64,000 nt of DNA. It comes from Flavobacterium chilense. GTDB lineage: Bacteria > Bacteroidota > Bacteroidia > Flavobacteriales > Flavobacteriaceae. The stretch spans positions 124,001 through 188,000 of the forward strand of contig NZ_LSYT01000001.1 in assembly GCF_001602525.1 (NCBI RefSeq), read 5' to 3'. The translations under genes were made by a program, and so were the position numbers. Under the pieces are notes generated by a model. The model was not told where the DNA came from. It ran no database searches and saw only the letters and a list, made by a program, of their open reading frames with translations. This document shows, piece after piece, positions 42,256 through 51,239 of the stretch; the first letter of the stretch is position 1; the number at the start of each line of letters is the position of its first letter.

Positions 42256-42714
42256 ATGAAAAAGCTACTATTATTTGTACTGATTTTAATTTCCGGTGTT
42301 TCATTTGCTCAAAACGAAGTGAAACGAATTGCGCAGTATAATTTAGAAAATAAAGTTGCCATTCAGGGTTATGATCCTGTAGGATATTTTAATCAGGGAA
42401 AAGCAATCAAAGGAAAAAAAGAAATTTCAGCCTCTTATCAAGGTGTAACTTATAAATTTTCGTCAGGCGAAAACAAAGAAACTTTCCTGAAAAATCCATC
42501 AAAATATGAGCCTCAATATGGCGGATGGTGTGCTTATGCAATGGGAAGTGCAGGGGAGAAAGTCGAAATAAATCCGGAAACCTTTAAGATTATCGATGGT
42601 AAACTCTATTTGTTTTACAATGCTTATTTTAATAATACGCTGAAAAGCTGGAATAAAGAAGAGACTAAACTCAAGTCACAAGCAGATACGAACTGGAAAA
42701 ACAGGTATAATTAA
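42256..42714 (+). CDS. Exported YHS domain protein
   Basis: This 152-residue protein has a signal peptide ending at SFAQN. The YHS-type domain reads VAIQGYDPVGYFNQGKAIKG, then YQGVTYKFSSGENKETFLKNPSKYEPQYGGWCAYAMGSAGE. YHS domains are small metal-associated modules found in heavy-metal and monooxygenase proteins. The conserved Cys in GGWCAYAM and the nearby Tyr and Glu could bind a metal. It lies 10 bp after the peroxiredoxin-like gene and 8 bp before the DoxX gene, so the three are co-transcribed. A shared role in envelope redox or metal stress is inferred from position only. Confidence 0.88.
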   Translation: MKKLLLFVLILISGVSFAQNEVKRIAQYNLENKVAIQGYDPVGYFNQGKAIKGKKEISASYQGVTYKFSSGENKETFLKNPSKYEPQYGGWCAYAMGSAGEKVEINPETFKIIDGKLYLFYNAYFNNTLKSWNKEETKLKSQADTNWKNRYN

Positions 42715-42722
42715 AAGCAATC

Positions 42723-43109
42723 ATGAAAACAGAAAAATTAATCTGGATTTTAAGAGTAGCAACAGCAGGAATCTTGTTGCAAACCTTATTTTTCAAATTT
42801 AGCGGAGCAGCAGAAAGCGTTTATATTTTTTCTGCTTTAGGAATAGAACCTTACGGAAGAATCGGGACGGGGATTGCTGAATTGATTTGTTCCGTTTTAA
42901 TCCTTATGCCACGTACTACATGGATTGGAGCTTTGGGCGGATCCGGAATAATGACCGGAGCAATTTTGTCGCATTTATTTGTTTTAGGAATAGTTGTTGA
43001 AAATGACGGAGGTCTTCTGTTTTTATTAGCCATTATTACTTTAATATGTTGTTTAGCATTGCTTTATTTCAATAAAAATAAATTGTTTAATCTTCTAAAT
43101 TTAAAATAG
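42723..43109 (+). CDS. DoxX-like four-helix membrane protein
   Basis: This 128-residue inner-membrane protein has four hydrophobic helices (LIWILRVATAGILLQTLFF, TGIAELICSVLILMP, IGALGGSGIMTGAILSHLFVLGIVV, LLFLLAIITLICCLALLYF). The FKFSGAAESVYIFSALG motif after helix 1 and the helix layout fit the DoxX/DoxD-like family of quinone- or thiol-linked membrane proteins. It lies in a tight operon, 8 bp after the YHS gene and 2 bp before the DinB gene. In other bacteria DoxX proteins work with exported thiol proteins, which is consistent with the peroxiredoxin-like neighbour. Confidence 0.86.
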   Translation: MKTEKLIWILRVATAGILLQTLFFKFSGAAESVYIFSALGIEPYGRIGTGIAELICSVLILMPRTTWIGALGGSGIMTGAILSHLFVLGIVVENDGGLLFLLAIITLICCLALLYFNKNKLFNLLNLK

Positions 43110-43111
43110 CT

Positions 43112-43600
43112 ATGTTACTAAAATCAATACGCCATAGTTTAGATGAATTAATTTCTCTATTAGATCAGTTATCAGATTATGATTATGCAAAATCATGTGA
43201 AGCTTTAAGTAAAGCAACAATTGGAGAACATGTAAGGCATATTTTGGAGATGTATCAATGTCTTGAAAATGGTTATGAGTCCGAAATTTTAAATTACGAT
43301 AAACGCGAAAGAAATATTCGTATTCAAACCGAAACTGAATTTGCAAAACAGGTTATAGCAGAGATAAAAACAGGATTGAAAAGCGAAAACAAAATCATCT
43401 ATTTAGAGCAATTAATTGATGGATTTTCTATCAGGATTCAAAGTAATTATTATAGAGAATTGCTTTATAACCTGGAACACTGTATTCATCATCAGGCATT
43501 GATAAAAGTAGCGGTTTTGCAGCTTAAAGACATTTCTGTTAGTGAAAATTTTGGTGTGGCGCGTTCAACCATAGAATATAGAAAACAATGTGTACAGTAA
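43112..43600 (+). CDS. DinB-like metal-binding protein
   Basis: This 162-residue predicted four-helix bundle of the DinB/YfiT superfamily carries His residues in TIGEHVRHILEM and LEHCIHHQALIKVA that would form the three-His metal site. Members include thiol-dependent transferases (mycothiol or bacillithiol) and many proteins of unknown role. It overlaps the downstream NRDE gene by 13 bp and follows DoxX by 2 bp, so its synthesis is coupled to both. A thiol-transfer role would fit the redox-like operon, but that is inference. Confidence 0.82.
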   Translation: MLLKSIRHSLDELISLLDQLSDYDYAKSCEALSKATIGEHVRHILEMYQCLENGYESEILNYDKRERNIRIQTETEFAKQVIAEIKTGLKSENKIIYLEQLIDGFSIRIQSNYYRELLYNLEHCIHHQALIKVAVLQLKDISVSENFGVARSTIEYRKQCVQ

Positions 43601-44298
43601 GTTTTGTAAATAATAATGGGGTTGCAATAATAACTTCAAATCGGGACGAAAAAGTAATTCGCCCTGAAGCCCTTGCCCCAAGAAATTATTGCCTGAATGG
43701 CAAAAATATAACCTATCCAAAAGATTCAAAAGCAGGGGGAACCTGGTTTGCAGTAGATGAAAATGGAGTTGCACTGGTTCTTTTGAATGGCGGAATAAAA
43801 AAACACAATCCTGCCTCTCTTTATAGAAAAAGCCGCGGATTGATTGCTCTGGATATTATTTCTGGTTTGTCTCCAAAGGATTTTTGGAATGAAATTAATC
43901 TCGATCACATTGAGCCATTTACATTAGTCTTGTACCAGAAAGAAGAATTGTATGAACTGATTTGGGATGGTTTTTCTAAATGGAAGAAGTTGCTGGATCA
44001 AACCAAAAATTATATTTGGTCGTCAGTTACTTTATATCCTGAGGAAATTAGAAAAAGACGTTCAGATTGGTTTTTTAATTTTTTGAAAGATAAGAATGAA
44101 ATTACAGCTCTGGATATGCTGGATTTTCATAGAAACACACAACGTAATGATTCTGAAAACGGCTTAATTATTAACAGAGAAAATACTTTAAAAACACTAA
44201 GTGTAACACAGGTTGTAATCAGGCAGAATAAATGTACTATGACGTACCATGATTTGATTAAAACAAAAGATTTTTCAACATCATTTCTAAGTATTTAA
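43588..44298 (+). CDS. NRDE (TANGO2-like) family protein
   Basis: This 236-residue protein begins MCTVSFVNNNGVAIITSNRDEKVIRPEAL, with the N-terminal Cys2 and the NRDE motif that define the family, followed by GGTWFAVDENGVALVLLNG. The fold resembles N-terminal nucleophile hydrolases, with Cys2 as the potential nucleophile after Met removal. The cellular role of bacterial members is not established; eukaryotic TANGO2 is linked to heme and lipid handling. It overlaps the DinB gene by 13 bp and is followed after 11 bp by the ATP-grasp gene. Confidence 0.9.
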   Translation: MCTVSFVNNNGVAIITSNRDEKVIRPEALAPRNYCLNGKNITYPKDSKAGGTWFAVDENGVALVLLNGGIKKHNPASLYRKSRGLIALDIISGLSPKDFWNEINLDHIEPFTLVLYQKEELYELIWDGFSKWKKLLDQTKNYIWSSVTLYPEEIRKRRSDWFFNFLKDKNEITALDMLDFHRNTQRNDSENGLIINRENTLKTLSVTQVVIRQNKCTMTYHDLIKTKDFSTSFLSI

Positions 44299-44309
44299 AA
44301 ACAAGTAAT

Positions 44310-45344
44310 ATGAAACTATTTTTCCATAAAGTAAGCAATTGGGAGTATTGGCCATTTCAGGTTTTGTATGTTCCTATTTATTTTCTTTGGGCATATTATG
44401 CAATTAAAGCAAGATCTGTATTCTTTTTTAATGCCTCTAACCCCAAAATTAAAAATGGCGGTTTTATCATGGAAAGTAAAAAAAAGATTTACGATTTGCT
44501 TCCCAAAGAACATTACCCAAAAACCATTTTAATCAGGGAAAATACAGATCTTAAAAAGATCGCAAGTATGATAGTTGAGAACAGAGTTTATTTTCCTCTG
44601 ATTGCTAAACCGGATATTGGTTTGCGGGGTTCTGGTGTAAAAAAAATCAAAAATGTATATGAATTGAATGAATATGCAAACAAAGCAAACTTTGATTTTT
44701 TGATACAGGATTTAATTCCGTTTAAAAATGAAGTAGGTATTTTTTATGTACGTCATCCACATCAAAAAGAAGGCAAAATTACAGGAATTGTTTCTAAAGA
44801 ATTTTTAATTGTAACCGGTGACGGAATTTCTACGATTGAAGATTTGATTTGTAAAACACCAAGATTTCAATTGCAGCTCGAAGTATTACAGCAGGAATAT
44901 GGAACACAATTGCATCAGGTTTTGCAAAATGGTGAAATGATAAATTTAGTTCCGTTTGGAAACCATGCACGCGGAGCAAAATTTCTTGATGGCAGTAATT
45001 TGATTACCCCAAAATTAACAGCCATGATTAATAAAATAGCCTTTCAAATCCCTGAATTTTATTTCGGACGTTTTGATATTATGTACAACACTTTTGAAGA
45101 ATTAGAAAGAGGAGAAAATTTTCAAATCGTAGAACTTAACGGAGCAGCAAGTGAACCAACTCATATTTATGATCCTAAACATTCTGTTTGGTTTGCCTGG
45201 AAAGAATTGGCACGTCACATTCGATATATGTATGAAATTAGTGCAGAAAACCACAAAATGGGAGTTCCTTATTTAAATTATAAAGTTGGAATTCGCGAAT
45301 ACAGGTTGCATCTGGCACAAAATAATAAGATTATAAATTTTTGA
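44310..45344 (+). CDS. ATP-grasp domain protein with N-terminal membrane helix
   Basis: This 344-residue protein has an N-terminal hydrophobic helix (FQVLYVPIYFLWAYYAI) and a C-terminal ATP-grasp fold. Marks are FPLIAKPDIGLRGSGVKKI, FLIQDLIPFKNEVGIFYVRHP, YFGRFDIMYNTFEEL and the metal-binding QIVELNGAASEPTHIYDPK. Such enzymes ligate a carboxylate to an amine or thiol using ATP. The substrate is unknown. It is the last gene of the operon that follows the Crp-family regulator and is convergent with the PI-PLC-like gene (16-bp gap). Confidence 0.82.
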   Translation: MKLFFHKVSNWEYWPFQVLYVPIYFLWAYYAIKARSVFFFNASNPKIKNGGFIMESKKKIYDLLPKEHYPKTILIRENTDLKKIASMIVENRVYFPLIAKPDIGLRGSGVKKIKNVYELNEYANKANFDFLIQDLIPFKNEVGIFYVRHPHQKEGKITGIVSKEFLIVTGDGISTIEDLICKTPRFQLQLEVLQQEYGTQLHQVLQNGEMINLVPFGNHARGAKFLDGSNLITPKLTAMINKIAFQIPEFYFGRFDIMYNTFEELERGENFQIVELNGAASEPTHIYDPKHSVWFAWKELARHIRYMYEISAENHKMGVPYLNYKVGIREYRLHLAQNNKIINF

Positions 45345-45360
45345 AAATGAAAAGAATAAA

Positions 45361-46713
45361 TTAAAATGGATTGCAATTGATCAGGGCTGTAACCAAATTT
45401 GTCGTTTTTTCGGGAAAATCCAGGGGAATAACACCTAGTTTCTGCTTGTAATAATTATTTTTCAAATATTCCAGCATTCTGCTGTTTACCCCCTTAATAG
45501 TCACACCGTCACCTTGATATGCGACAGTATAGGGATATGCTCCTGTGGACGAACCACTGGCAAAATTTAGAAAGAGTGATTTATGATCAGGATGACTTGT
45601 AGATCTTTGAAAATGTTTCTCAACTTTTTCCCATTTAGTATGAATGTTAAAAAGAGTAGCGACTTTATAGGCATCCTGAACCTCTATTTTTTCATCAATA
45701 TTGTTTATTTTACGTTCAAAGTAGTCTGAATTATCCGGCCAGCTTGAAGCATTTATCCCATAATCTTCATCAGATGAATATCGTCTTATTAGTAAAAGTT
45801 TTCCACGAACCTGACCAAGAGAAGGTATGGTTGTTCTTGGAATTGTTTCAGTGCCTTTTTCCTGTGTAGCCCAATACTTAATATTTTTCTTTATTTCTGC
45901 TTCAACAAGATCCTTGATAGGATTTTTGCCGCTTCCTTCATTTTGCACAGACAGGAGTATGGTTTCTTTTTTATTAAGATCTAAAAAACGGTAACATTCA
46001 GTTAAGATTTCTGAGAAGTTCATATGCAGGCGTATACCGCCATGATAAGCTTCAAGTTTATTACCACTTTTTTGTATTCGGATATCAAGAAAACGTATAC
46101 CAAGGTCAAGTTGTTGTCTTATAGTCAAGTCCTGGCACTTGGTTAGTCCTAGAATGATAGGTACAGCAAGAGCCGTGACAGTATGAAACATTGCTAATAC
46201 TTCATTCGGAAGTCCTTTTATCAAACCTTCGTTTATTCCAAATGTACAGGAGTCGTGTGTGCCGGGAACCGTAAGCGAAGCAATACTACAGGAATCAGGA
46301 AGAAATTCCATCCAATTTGGATGAGACTGATTTGAGGCAATGAAACTAAATTTTGGATTTTGCCCAATCAGAGTGAAATATATTGCCCCGTTATGATTCC
46401 ACCCAAGTGAAACCTCACCACCAAGTCCGGGAATATGTAGAAATGCGGCTTTAATTTCAAATCCATTTTTGGCACGAGCCTGAATTTGAAACTTGTTATT
46501 GGTTCCTTGTAAAGTATAATCAATTTCGCCTGAATCATCTTTTTTATTTTTAGTGCCTTCAGTCCATTCAATATAGATAGAGGCTGAAGTGCCTGGCTCT
46601 ATTATACCTGGAAATTTACTGTCCCATGATTTCATTTGGTAAGAATGATGATCAGTTTTCACCCATCGATAAGATGTACTGTTTTTAAGCATTAAGTAGC
46701 CGCCTTGTCCCAT
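45361..46713 (-). CDS. PI-PLC X-domain protein with N-terminal beta-sandwich domain
   Basis: This 450-residue protein has two parts. Residues 1-120 form a predicted beta-sandwich (GGYLMLKNSTSYRWVKTD, IIEPGTSASIYIEWTEG, IDYTLQGTNNKFQI) resembling lipid- or membrane-binding aegerolysin-like folds. Residues 135-440 match phosphatidylinositol-specific phospholipase C: His153 and Asp154 in TVPGTHDSCTFG, the IRFLDIRIQKSG strand and His224 in EAYHGGIRL, the two-His general acid/base pair. There is no signal peptide. It would cleave phosphoinositides or GPI-type lipids, which most bacteria lack, so a target outside the cell is plausible and the export route is unclear. It stands alone after a 408-bp gap. 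Confidence 0.85.
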   Translation of the reverse strand: MGQGGYLMLKNSTSYRWVKTDHHSYQMKSWDSKFPGIIEPGTSASIYIEWTEGTKNKKDDSGEIDYTLQGTNNKFQIQARAKNGFEIKAAFLHIPGLGGEVSLGWNHNGAIYFTLIGQNPKFSFIASNQSHPNWMEFLPDSCSIASLTVPGTHDSCTFGINEGLIKGLPNEVLAMFHTVTALAVPIILGLTKCQDLTIRQQLDLGIRFLDIRIQKSGNKLEAYHGGIRLHMNFSEILTECYRFLDLNKKETILLSVQNEGSGKNPIKDLVEAEIKKNIKYWATQEKGTETIPRTTIPSLGQVRGKLLLIRRYSSDEDYGINASSWPDNSDYFERKINNIDEKIEVQDAYKVATLFNIHTKWEKVEKHFQRSTSHPDHKSLFLNFASGSSTGAYPYTVAYQGDGVTIKGVNSRMLEYLKNNYYKQKLGVIPLDFPEKTTNLVTALINCNPF

Positions 46714-47121
46714 AAAATTATAGATTTGGATTGATACTTTTGTTTAATTGAATTATAATGAAAAGGTTTGATCCAGACAAATTTATTTAAATTGATTTTT
46801 ATAATTATACGTATAATTACCTGATTGTCATATTTTAACCTTGGATAGTTTTTAAAATCCCGATTGACATATTTTGGAATGCATGAGCATTTAATCATGT
46901 AAATGTTTTAAAGTTTCAAGTGATTAATTTCTTCAAATAACCTCATACTTTTTGTCTTATACATTTAAAAAAGCAAAAGTAAATTATGAAAAGCGGAGAA
47001 AACTAATATAAAACGTTGTGGTGGTCAATAATTTGAATTAAATTTAAAGAACAAATCACGAGAAATTGACCTTAAATCATTATTACGTGATTTTTTGCTT
47101 ATATATTAAAACAAAAGATTT
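46714..47121. other. 408-bp A/T-rich gap between divergent genes
   Basis: It holds the upstream regions of the divergent PI-PLC-like and aldehyde dehydrogenase genes. I see no RNA gene, repeat or strong palindrome. A 68-codon frame inside it looks like chance. Confidence 0.5.
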
Positions 47122-48516
47122 ATGGAAAAGACCACAAAAATACTATTCCCTTACGATCAAAGTCTGGTAAAAGAATTGCCTTTGATCGGTAAAAAAGATA
47201 TTGATACGATATTGGATACCGCTCAAAATTTATTTGCAGCTCAGTCAAATTGGATTCCTGCTTTTAAAAGAATTGAAATATTAGAAAAAACAGCTTCTAT
47301 AATGAATGACAGAAGCGAAGAATTGATTCATTTAGCGATAAGCGAAGGAGGTAAGCCTTATAAAGATACTAAAGCAGAAATACTTAGGGCGATTAAAGGG
47401 GTAAAATTAGCAGCTGAAAATATAGCCCAGATAAAAGGAGAACAAATTCCAATGGGGCTTACAGAAGCTTCTCTAAACAGAATTGCATTTACTTTAAAAG
47501 AACCTATTGGCGTTGTTGTTGCAGTTAGCGCTTTTAATCATCCGTTAAATTTAGCCGTGCATCAAATAGCTACCGCTGTTGCTGCAGGTTGTCCCGTTAT
47601 ATTCAAACCATCAAGTAATACACCTTTATCTGGTCTTGCGCTGGCAGATATTCTAAAAGAAGCAGGTTTACCCGAAGGATGGCTGCGAGTCGTTTTGTGT
47701 GATAATGAAACGGCAGAATTGCTGGTTACTGATTCCAGGGTTAATTTTTTAACCTTTATAGGTTCAGCAAAAGTAGGCTGGTCTTTAAAAAGTAAATTGC
47801 CTCCGGGAACCAGATGTGCATTAGAACATGGTGGAGCAGCATCGGTAATTGTTGAGCGTGATGCCGATTTTGGCGAAATGATTCCGGATTTGGTAAAAGG
47901 AAGTTTTTATCACGCAGGTCAGGTTTGCGTTTCAGTTCAGAAAATTTATGTAAATCAGGAAATTTGTGACCGTTTTATAAAAGAGTTTTCTGAGGCGACT
48001 AATAAATTGATTGTTGGAAATCCGTTTGACAAAACAACAGATGTTGGTTCACTAATTACCCCAAAAGAAGTTAATCGTGTAGAAGAATGGGTTAACGAAG
48101 CAATAGGAGAGGGCGCTAAATTAATTGCCGGAGGAAAACGTATTTCGGATACTACTTTTCAGCCTACAATTTTGTTTAATCCTTCAGAAAAATCAAAAGT
48201 TTCCACTAATGAAATTTTCGGCCCCGTTGTATGTGTGTATCCGTTTACAAACAGAGAAGAAGCAATAAAAAAAGCTAATGCTTTAGACGTACATTTTCAG
48301 GCAGCTGTTTTTACAAAAAACATAGATATTGCTTTGGATGTTGCTCAAAAACTAAATGCTACTGCTGTTATGGTGAATGATAATACAGCTTTTAGGGTAG
48401 ATTGGATGCCGTTTGGTGGCAGAGATGCTTCTGGTCTTGGAATGGGTGGAATTTCTTATACCATAAATGATATGACAAGAGAAAAACTAACCGTTTTTAA
48501 AAGTAAATATTTATAA
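47122..48516 (+). CDS. NAD(P)-dependent aldehyde dehydrogenase of unassigned specificity
   Basis: This 464-residue cytosolic aldehyde dehydrogenase is of normal length. Motifs are VAVSAFNHPLNLAVHQIATAVAAGCPVIFKPSSNTP, the cofactor loop TFIGSAKVGW, the general-base Glu in ALEHGGAAS (usually ELGG) and the catalytic Cys in YHAGQVCVSVQK, plus EIFGPVVCVYPF. It differs clearly from the ALDH7 and ketoglutaric semialdehyde enzymes earlier in the window. It stands alone, followed by a terminator at 48588-48622, with no pathway context, so the substrate cannot be inferred. Confidence 0.92.
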   Translation: MEKTTKILFPYDQSLVKELPLIGKKDIDTILDTAQNLFAAQSNWIPAFKRIEILEKTASIMNDRSEELIHLAISEGGKPYKDTKAEILRAIKGVKLAAENIAQIKGEQIPMGLTEASLNRIAFTLKEPIGVVVAVSAFNHPLNLAVHQIATAVAAGCPVIFKPSSNTPLSGLALADILKEAGLPEGWLRVVLCDNETAELLVTDSRVNFLTFIGSAKVGWSLKSKLPPGTRCALEHGGAASVIVERDADFGEMIPDLVKGSFYHAGQVCVSVQKIYVNQEICDRFIKEFSEATNKLIVGNPFDKTTDVGSLITPKEVNRVEEWVNEAIGEGAKLIAGGKRISDTTFQPTILFNPSEKSKVSTNEIFGPVVCVYPFTNREEAIKKANALDVHFQAAVFTKNIDIALDVAQKLNATAVMVNDNTAFRVDWMPFGGRDASGLGMGGISYTINDMTREKLTVFKSKYL

Positions 48517-48587
48517 TTTAAGAAAATCATCAACAAAAAATCAACCGAAAAGTTCATCAGAATTTTTATAGTTAGATATAGTTTAAA

Positions 48588-48622
48588 AAAGAATACAAAG
48601 TCTAGTGAGCTTTGTATTCTTT
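48588..48622 (+). terminator. Intrinsic terminator after the aldehyde dehydrogenase gene
   Basis: AAAGAATACAAAG (48588-48600) pairs with CTTTGTATTCTTT (48610-48622) around a 9-nt loop. The T-tract is short, so efficiency may be moderate. Confidence 0.65.
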
Positions 48623-48693
48623 GCGTTTGTCAATACAACTATTATGAAAATCCTGATGAGCCTGAAGGTTAAATTCCATCTCTTTTATTTTAA

Positions 48694-49326
48694 CTAGTTG
48701 GTTAATGCTACATACTGATAAAGCAGTTTTTGATTTTCGGCTTCATTAATTAAGAAGTGCGCGACATTCGTTCTTGAAATCTTTCCAACTTTTATTCCCT
48801 TTTGAAGTTTTGAAATTACGCTGTATGCTGCACCATTATTTTCATTTGTAAGCATTCCTGGTCTTATAATTTCCCACTTAATGGCACTTTTTGAAATTAA
48901 TTCTTCCATTACTGTTTTATTGTTATACTGATCTTTAAGGAATAAAGAGATAACCGCTCGCATAAAAAAGCTCAAATATTTTTTGCTTTCTCCGGCTCCA
49001 AAACCTGTAATTACCAGAACTGGCGAAGAATAATTTAATTCGTCAGTAACCTTTATAAGCGTTTTGGCAATGTCAGAAAACAGAGTAGTTGCCTTTTTAT
49101 TTTTTGTTCCAACAGTTATAAGTACAACATCAGAACCTTTTATAGCCTGTCTCAAATCGATAGGCGATGTAGCACTTCCGTTTATTTTAATAAGGTTAGG
49201 ATGATTTGGAATTTGATCTGTATTCGTAGACAGTGCTGTTACCACATGTCCTTTTTGAAGTGCTTGTTTCACAGATTCTAATCCAATTCCCGCACCGGCT
49301 CCTATAATGGCTATGTTCATCTTCAT
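48694..49326 (-). CDS. NAD(P)-binding protein, atypical short-chain dehydrogenase (NmrA-like)
   Basis: This 210-residue Rossmann-fold protein begins MNIAIIGAGAGIGLESVKQALQKGHVV, the dinucleotide-binding glycine motif. VLITVGTKN, VLVITGFGAGES and the WEIIRPGMLTN segment are typical of atypical SDR/NmrA-like proteins. No complete Tyr-x3-Lys catalytic motif is visible, so it may be a redox sensor or a reductase of unknown substrate. It overlaps the upstream IMPase-like gene by 4 bp, so translation is coupled. Confidence 0.83.
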   Translation of the reverse strand: MKMNIAIIGAGAGIGLESVKQALQKGHVVTALSTNTDQIPNHPNLIKINGSATSPIDLRQAIKGSDVVLITVGTKNKKATTLFSDIAKTLIKVTDELNYSSPVLVITGFGAGESKKYLSFFMRAVISLFLKDQYNNKTVMEELISKSAIKWEIIRPGMLTNENNGAAYSVISKLQKGIKVGKISRTNVAHFLINEAENQKLLYQYVALTN

Positions 49327-50123
49327 GATTTAATTTGTAGATATTTTTCAGTAATACTTTTTTGAGCAACCAATAAACTTTCGCTTCCCCATTTCCATGG
49401 AGTTCCTTCTGTTGTCAGGATTTCTGCGCCCGCTTCTTTCGCTATAAGTAATCCCGCCATCCAATTATAAGTATCGATATCTTCCTGTACAAACAAATCG
49501 ATTCTTCCTGCACCAACATAAGCTAATTGTAAGCCGTGTGGTCCGTAATTTCGAACAATCCCAAAATTATCGAGCAGTTTTGTTATTGTAGAACCAATTT
49601 TTTCATTCAATGAATTATCAGATTTATCCTGATGTCCGTACTCAAAAACAGCCAGCATAATTGCCAAATCTGTTTTACGGCTAAGCTCCAGTACTTTATC
49701 ATTCATATAAGCCCCTTCACCATCTTTTGCCCAAAACATTTCATCGGCCAAAGGATCATAAATTACAGAAAAGAAAGGTTTTCCATGACGTACAAGTACC
49801 AGATTTATTGTCCATCCCGGAATATGCTGAAGATATTGTATAGCACCATCCATGGCATCACAAAGCCAGTATTCTTCATGATCAGCAGGATTTCTTTGTG
49901 AATCAGTGTCAAATTCGTCTCCGATGTGCCAGGGTGTATTCGGAAATTCCGCAGCTAAATCTGTTTTCAATGAACCAAGACACAGAATATCAATATCTTC
50001 TAATTGTTTTAGGAGATCGTTCATATTTTGCGGCAGGACATTTTGTTTGTATTCTTTTAAAAAGGTACTGCCTACTTTTCGTACCGCATCAAGTATGATG
50101 GGAATGTTGATTTCGTTTTGCAT
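49323..50123 (-). CDS. Inositol monophosphatase family protein with altered metal site
   Basis: This 266-residue protein has the IMPase/FBPase fold. Metal ligands Glu70 (WHIGDEFD) and Asp89 and Asp92 (WLCDAMDGAIQ, usually DPIDGT) are kept. The C-terminal WDxAAG motif is changed to YNWMAG, with Asn220 in place of the usual Asp. A phosphatase acting on inositol phosphate, 3'-phosphoadenosine phosphate or a sugar phosphate is expected from the family, but the substitution may reduce or change activity. It is the first gene of a pair with the NAD-binding protein, downstream of an AraC gene on the same strand. Confidence 0.8.
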   Translation of the reverse strand: MQNEINIPIILDAVRKVGSTFLKEYKQNVLPQNMNDLLKQLEDIDILCLGSLKTDLAAEFPNTPWHIGDEFDTDSQRNPADHEEYWLCDAMDGAIQYLQHIPGWTINLVLVRHGKPFFSVIYDPLADEMFWAKDGEGAYMNDKVLELSRKTDLAIMLAVFEYGHQDKSDNSLNEKIGSTITKLLDNFGIVRNYGPHGLQLAYVGAGRIDLFVQEDIDTYNWMAGLLIAKEAGAEILTTEGTPWKWGSESLLVAQKSITEKYLQIKS

Positions 50124-50203
50124 ATCATTTAGTTATTAATTACTATGCAAAATTAAGAGCAAGACAGCGCTCTAATGTAGTTTCAATAAAGGGAAGGATA
50201 GTT

Positions 50204-51064
50204 CTAATCACGGAATTTTTTCCGAAATTCAAGAGGAGTAAGTGTCGTTATTTTTTTAAAGAGTTTTCCAAAATAAACAGGTTCGTCATAACCCACTTCA
50301 TAACCTATTTCCCTGACGTTTTTATCTGTAAAATAAAGCAGTCTTTTGGCTTCCATAATAGAAGCTTCCTGAATATGAACAGATACAGGACTTCCTGTTA
50401 ATGATTTTACCGTATCATTTAAATGAGAAACAGAAATAGAAAGTGCCGAAGCATATTGTGCAGGCTGTTTCCATGTTTTGAAATGTTCTTTAGTCAGGTT
50501 TATAAAAGCTTCCTTGATTATAATACTTCGGTTTTCGGGCTCTTTACCAATCAGTAAATTTGAAACAAGCTTTCCGGCAATTAGACTTAAAAGCCCATTT
50601 AATAAAGAATGAATACTTTTTTGAGTGTAGTTATTGGTGTTCTCTAATTGTATGTTTTCAATTAAATCCATTAGAATACTAAGCTGTTGTAAAAAAACAG
50701 ACTCTTGCTGAAGTAAAAAAGGATTCCCGATTTTATTTTCTAAAAGCTGAAATACTTCCTTGTTAACAAGTGATGTGTCAAAACTAATCATCCATCCTTT
50801 CGGGGATTTTACATCTATAATGTGATGTACTTGTTCTGGAAATACACATAATAGTGCTGGTCCGGAAAATTCAACATTTACAAAATCAATATTTAATTTG
50901 TATGTCCCGCTTAGCGCTAACATCAATTGACAATGATTATCCCGATGCGGTTTAGAAATATCATGTTCTTCAACGTTCTGATCTTCCATTTTTACTATAA
51001 TAATTCCTGCCTTCGCATGTGGCGAAAGCTCAAACTGTTGAATAGTATGGTTTTGATTTTTCAA
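50204..51064 (-). CDS. AraC family transcriptional regulator
   Basis: This 286-residue regulator has an N-terminal cupin-like sensor (SKPHRDNHCQLMLALSGTYKLNIDFVN, then PEQVHHIIDVKSPKGWMISFD) and a C-terminal double helix-turn-helix (QYASALSISVSHLNDTVKSLTG, then VREIGYEVGYDEPVYFGKLFKKITTLTPLEFRKKF). It lies 80 bp upstream of the IMPase-like/NAD-binding gene pair on the same strand and may regulate it or be co-transcribed with it. Its effector is unknown. It is unlikely to be the regulator of the peptide regulon 25 kb away. Confidence 0.92.
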   Translation of the reverse strand: MKNQNHTIQQFELSPHAKAGIIIVKMEDQNVEEHDISKPHRDNHCQLMLALSGTYKLNIDFVNVEFSGPALLCVFPEQVHHIIDVKSPKGWMISFDTSLVNKEVFQLLENKIGNPFLLQQESVFLQQLSILMDLIENIQLENTNNYTQKSIHSLLNGLLSLIAGKLVSNLLIGKEPENRSIIIKEAFINLTKEHFKTWKQPAQYASALSISVSHLNDTVKSLTGSPVSVHIQEASIMEAKRLLYFTDKNVREIGYEVGYDEPVYFGKLFKKITTLTPLEFRKKFRD

Positions 51065-51239
51065 TATCAGAAAATTATAAGTTGTTTCTCATTGTAAAAA
51101 TAAGGATTAAAAGCTCAATTGCTTGTTTACTCAATTGATTTCTAGCATCAAATGAATCACAAAAAATAAACGAGCTAAAATACTTTTTGAAAATATGTTA
51201 ACTCGTTTGTTGTATTTATTCTGTAGTGTTTTTATTGCT

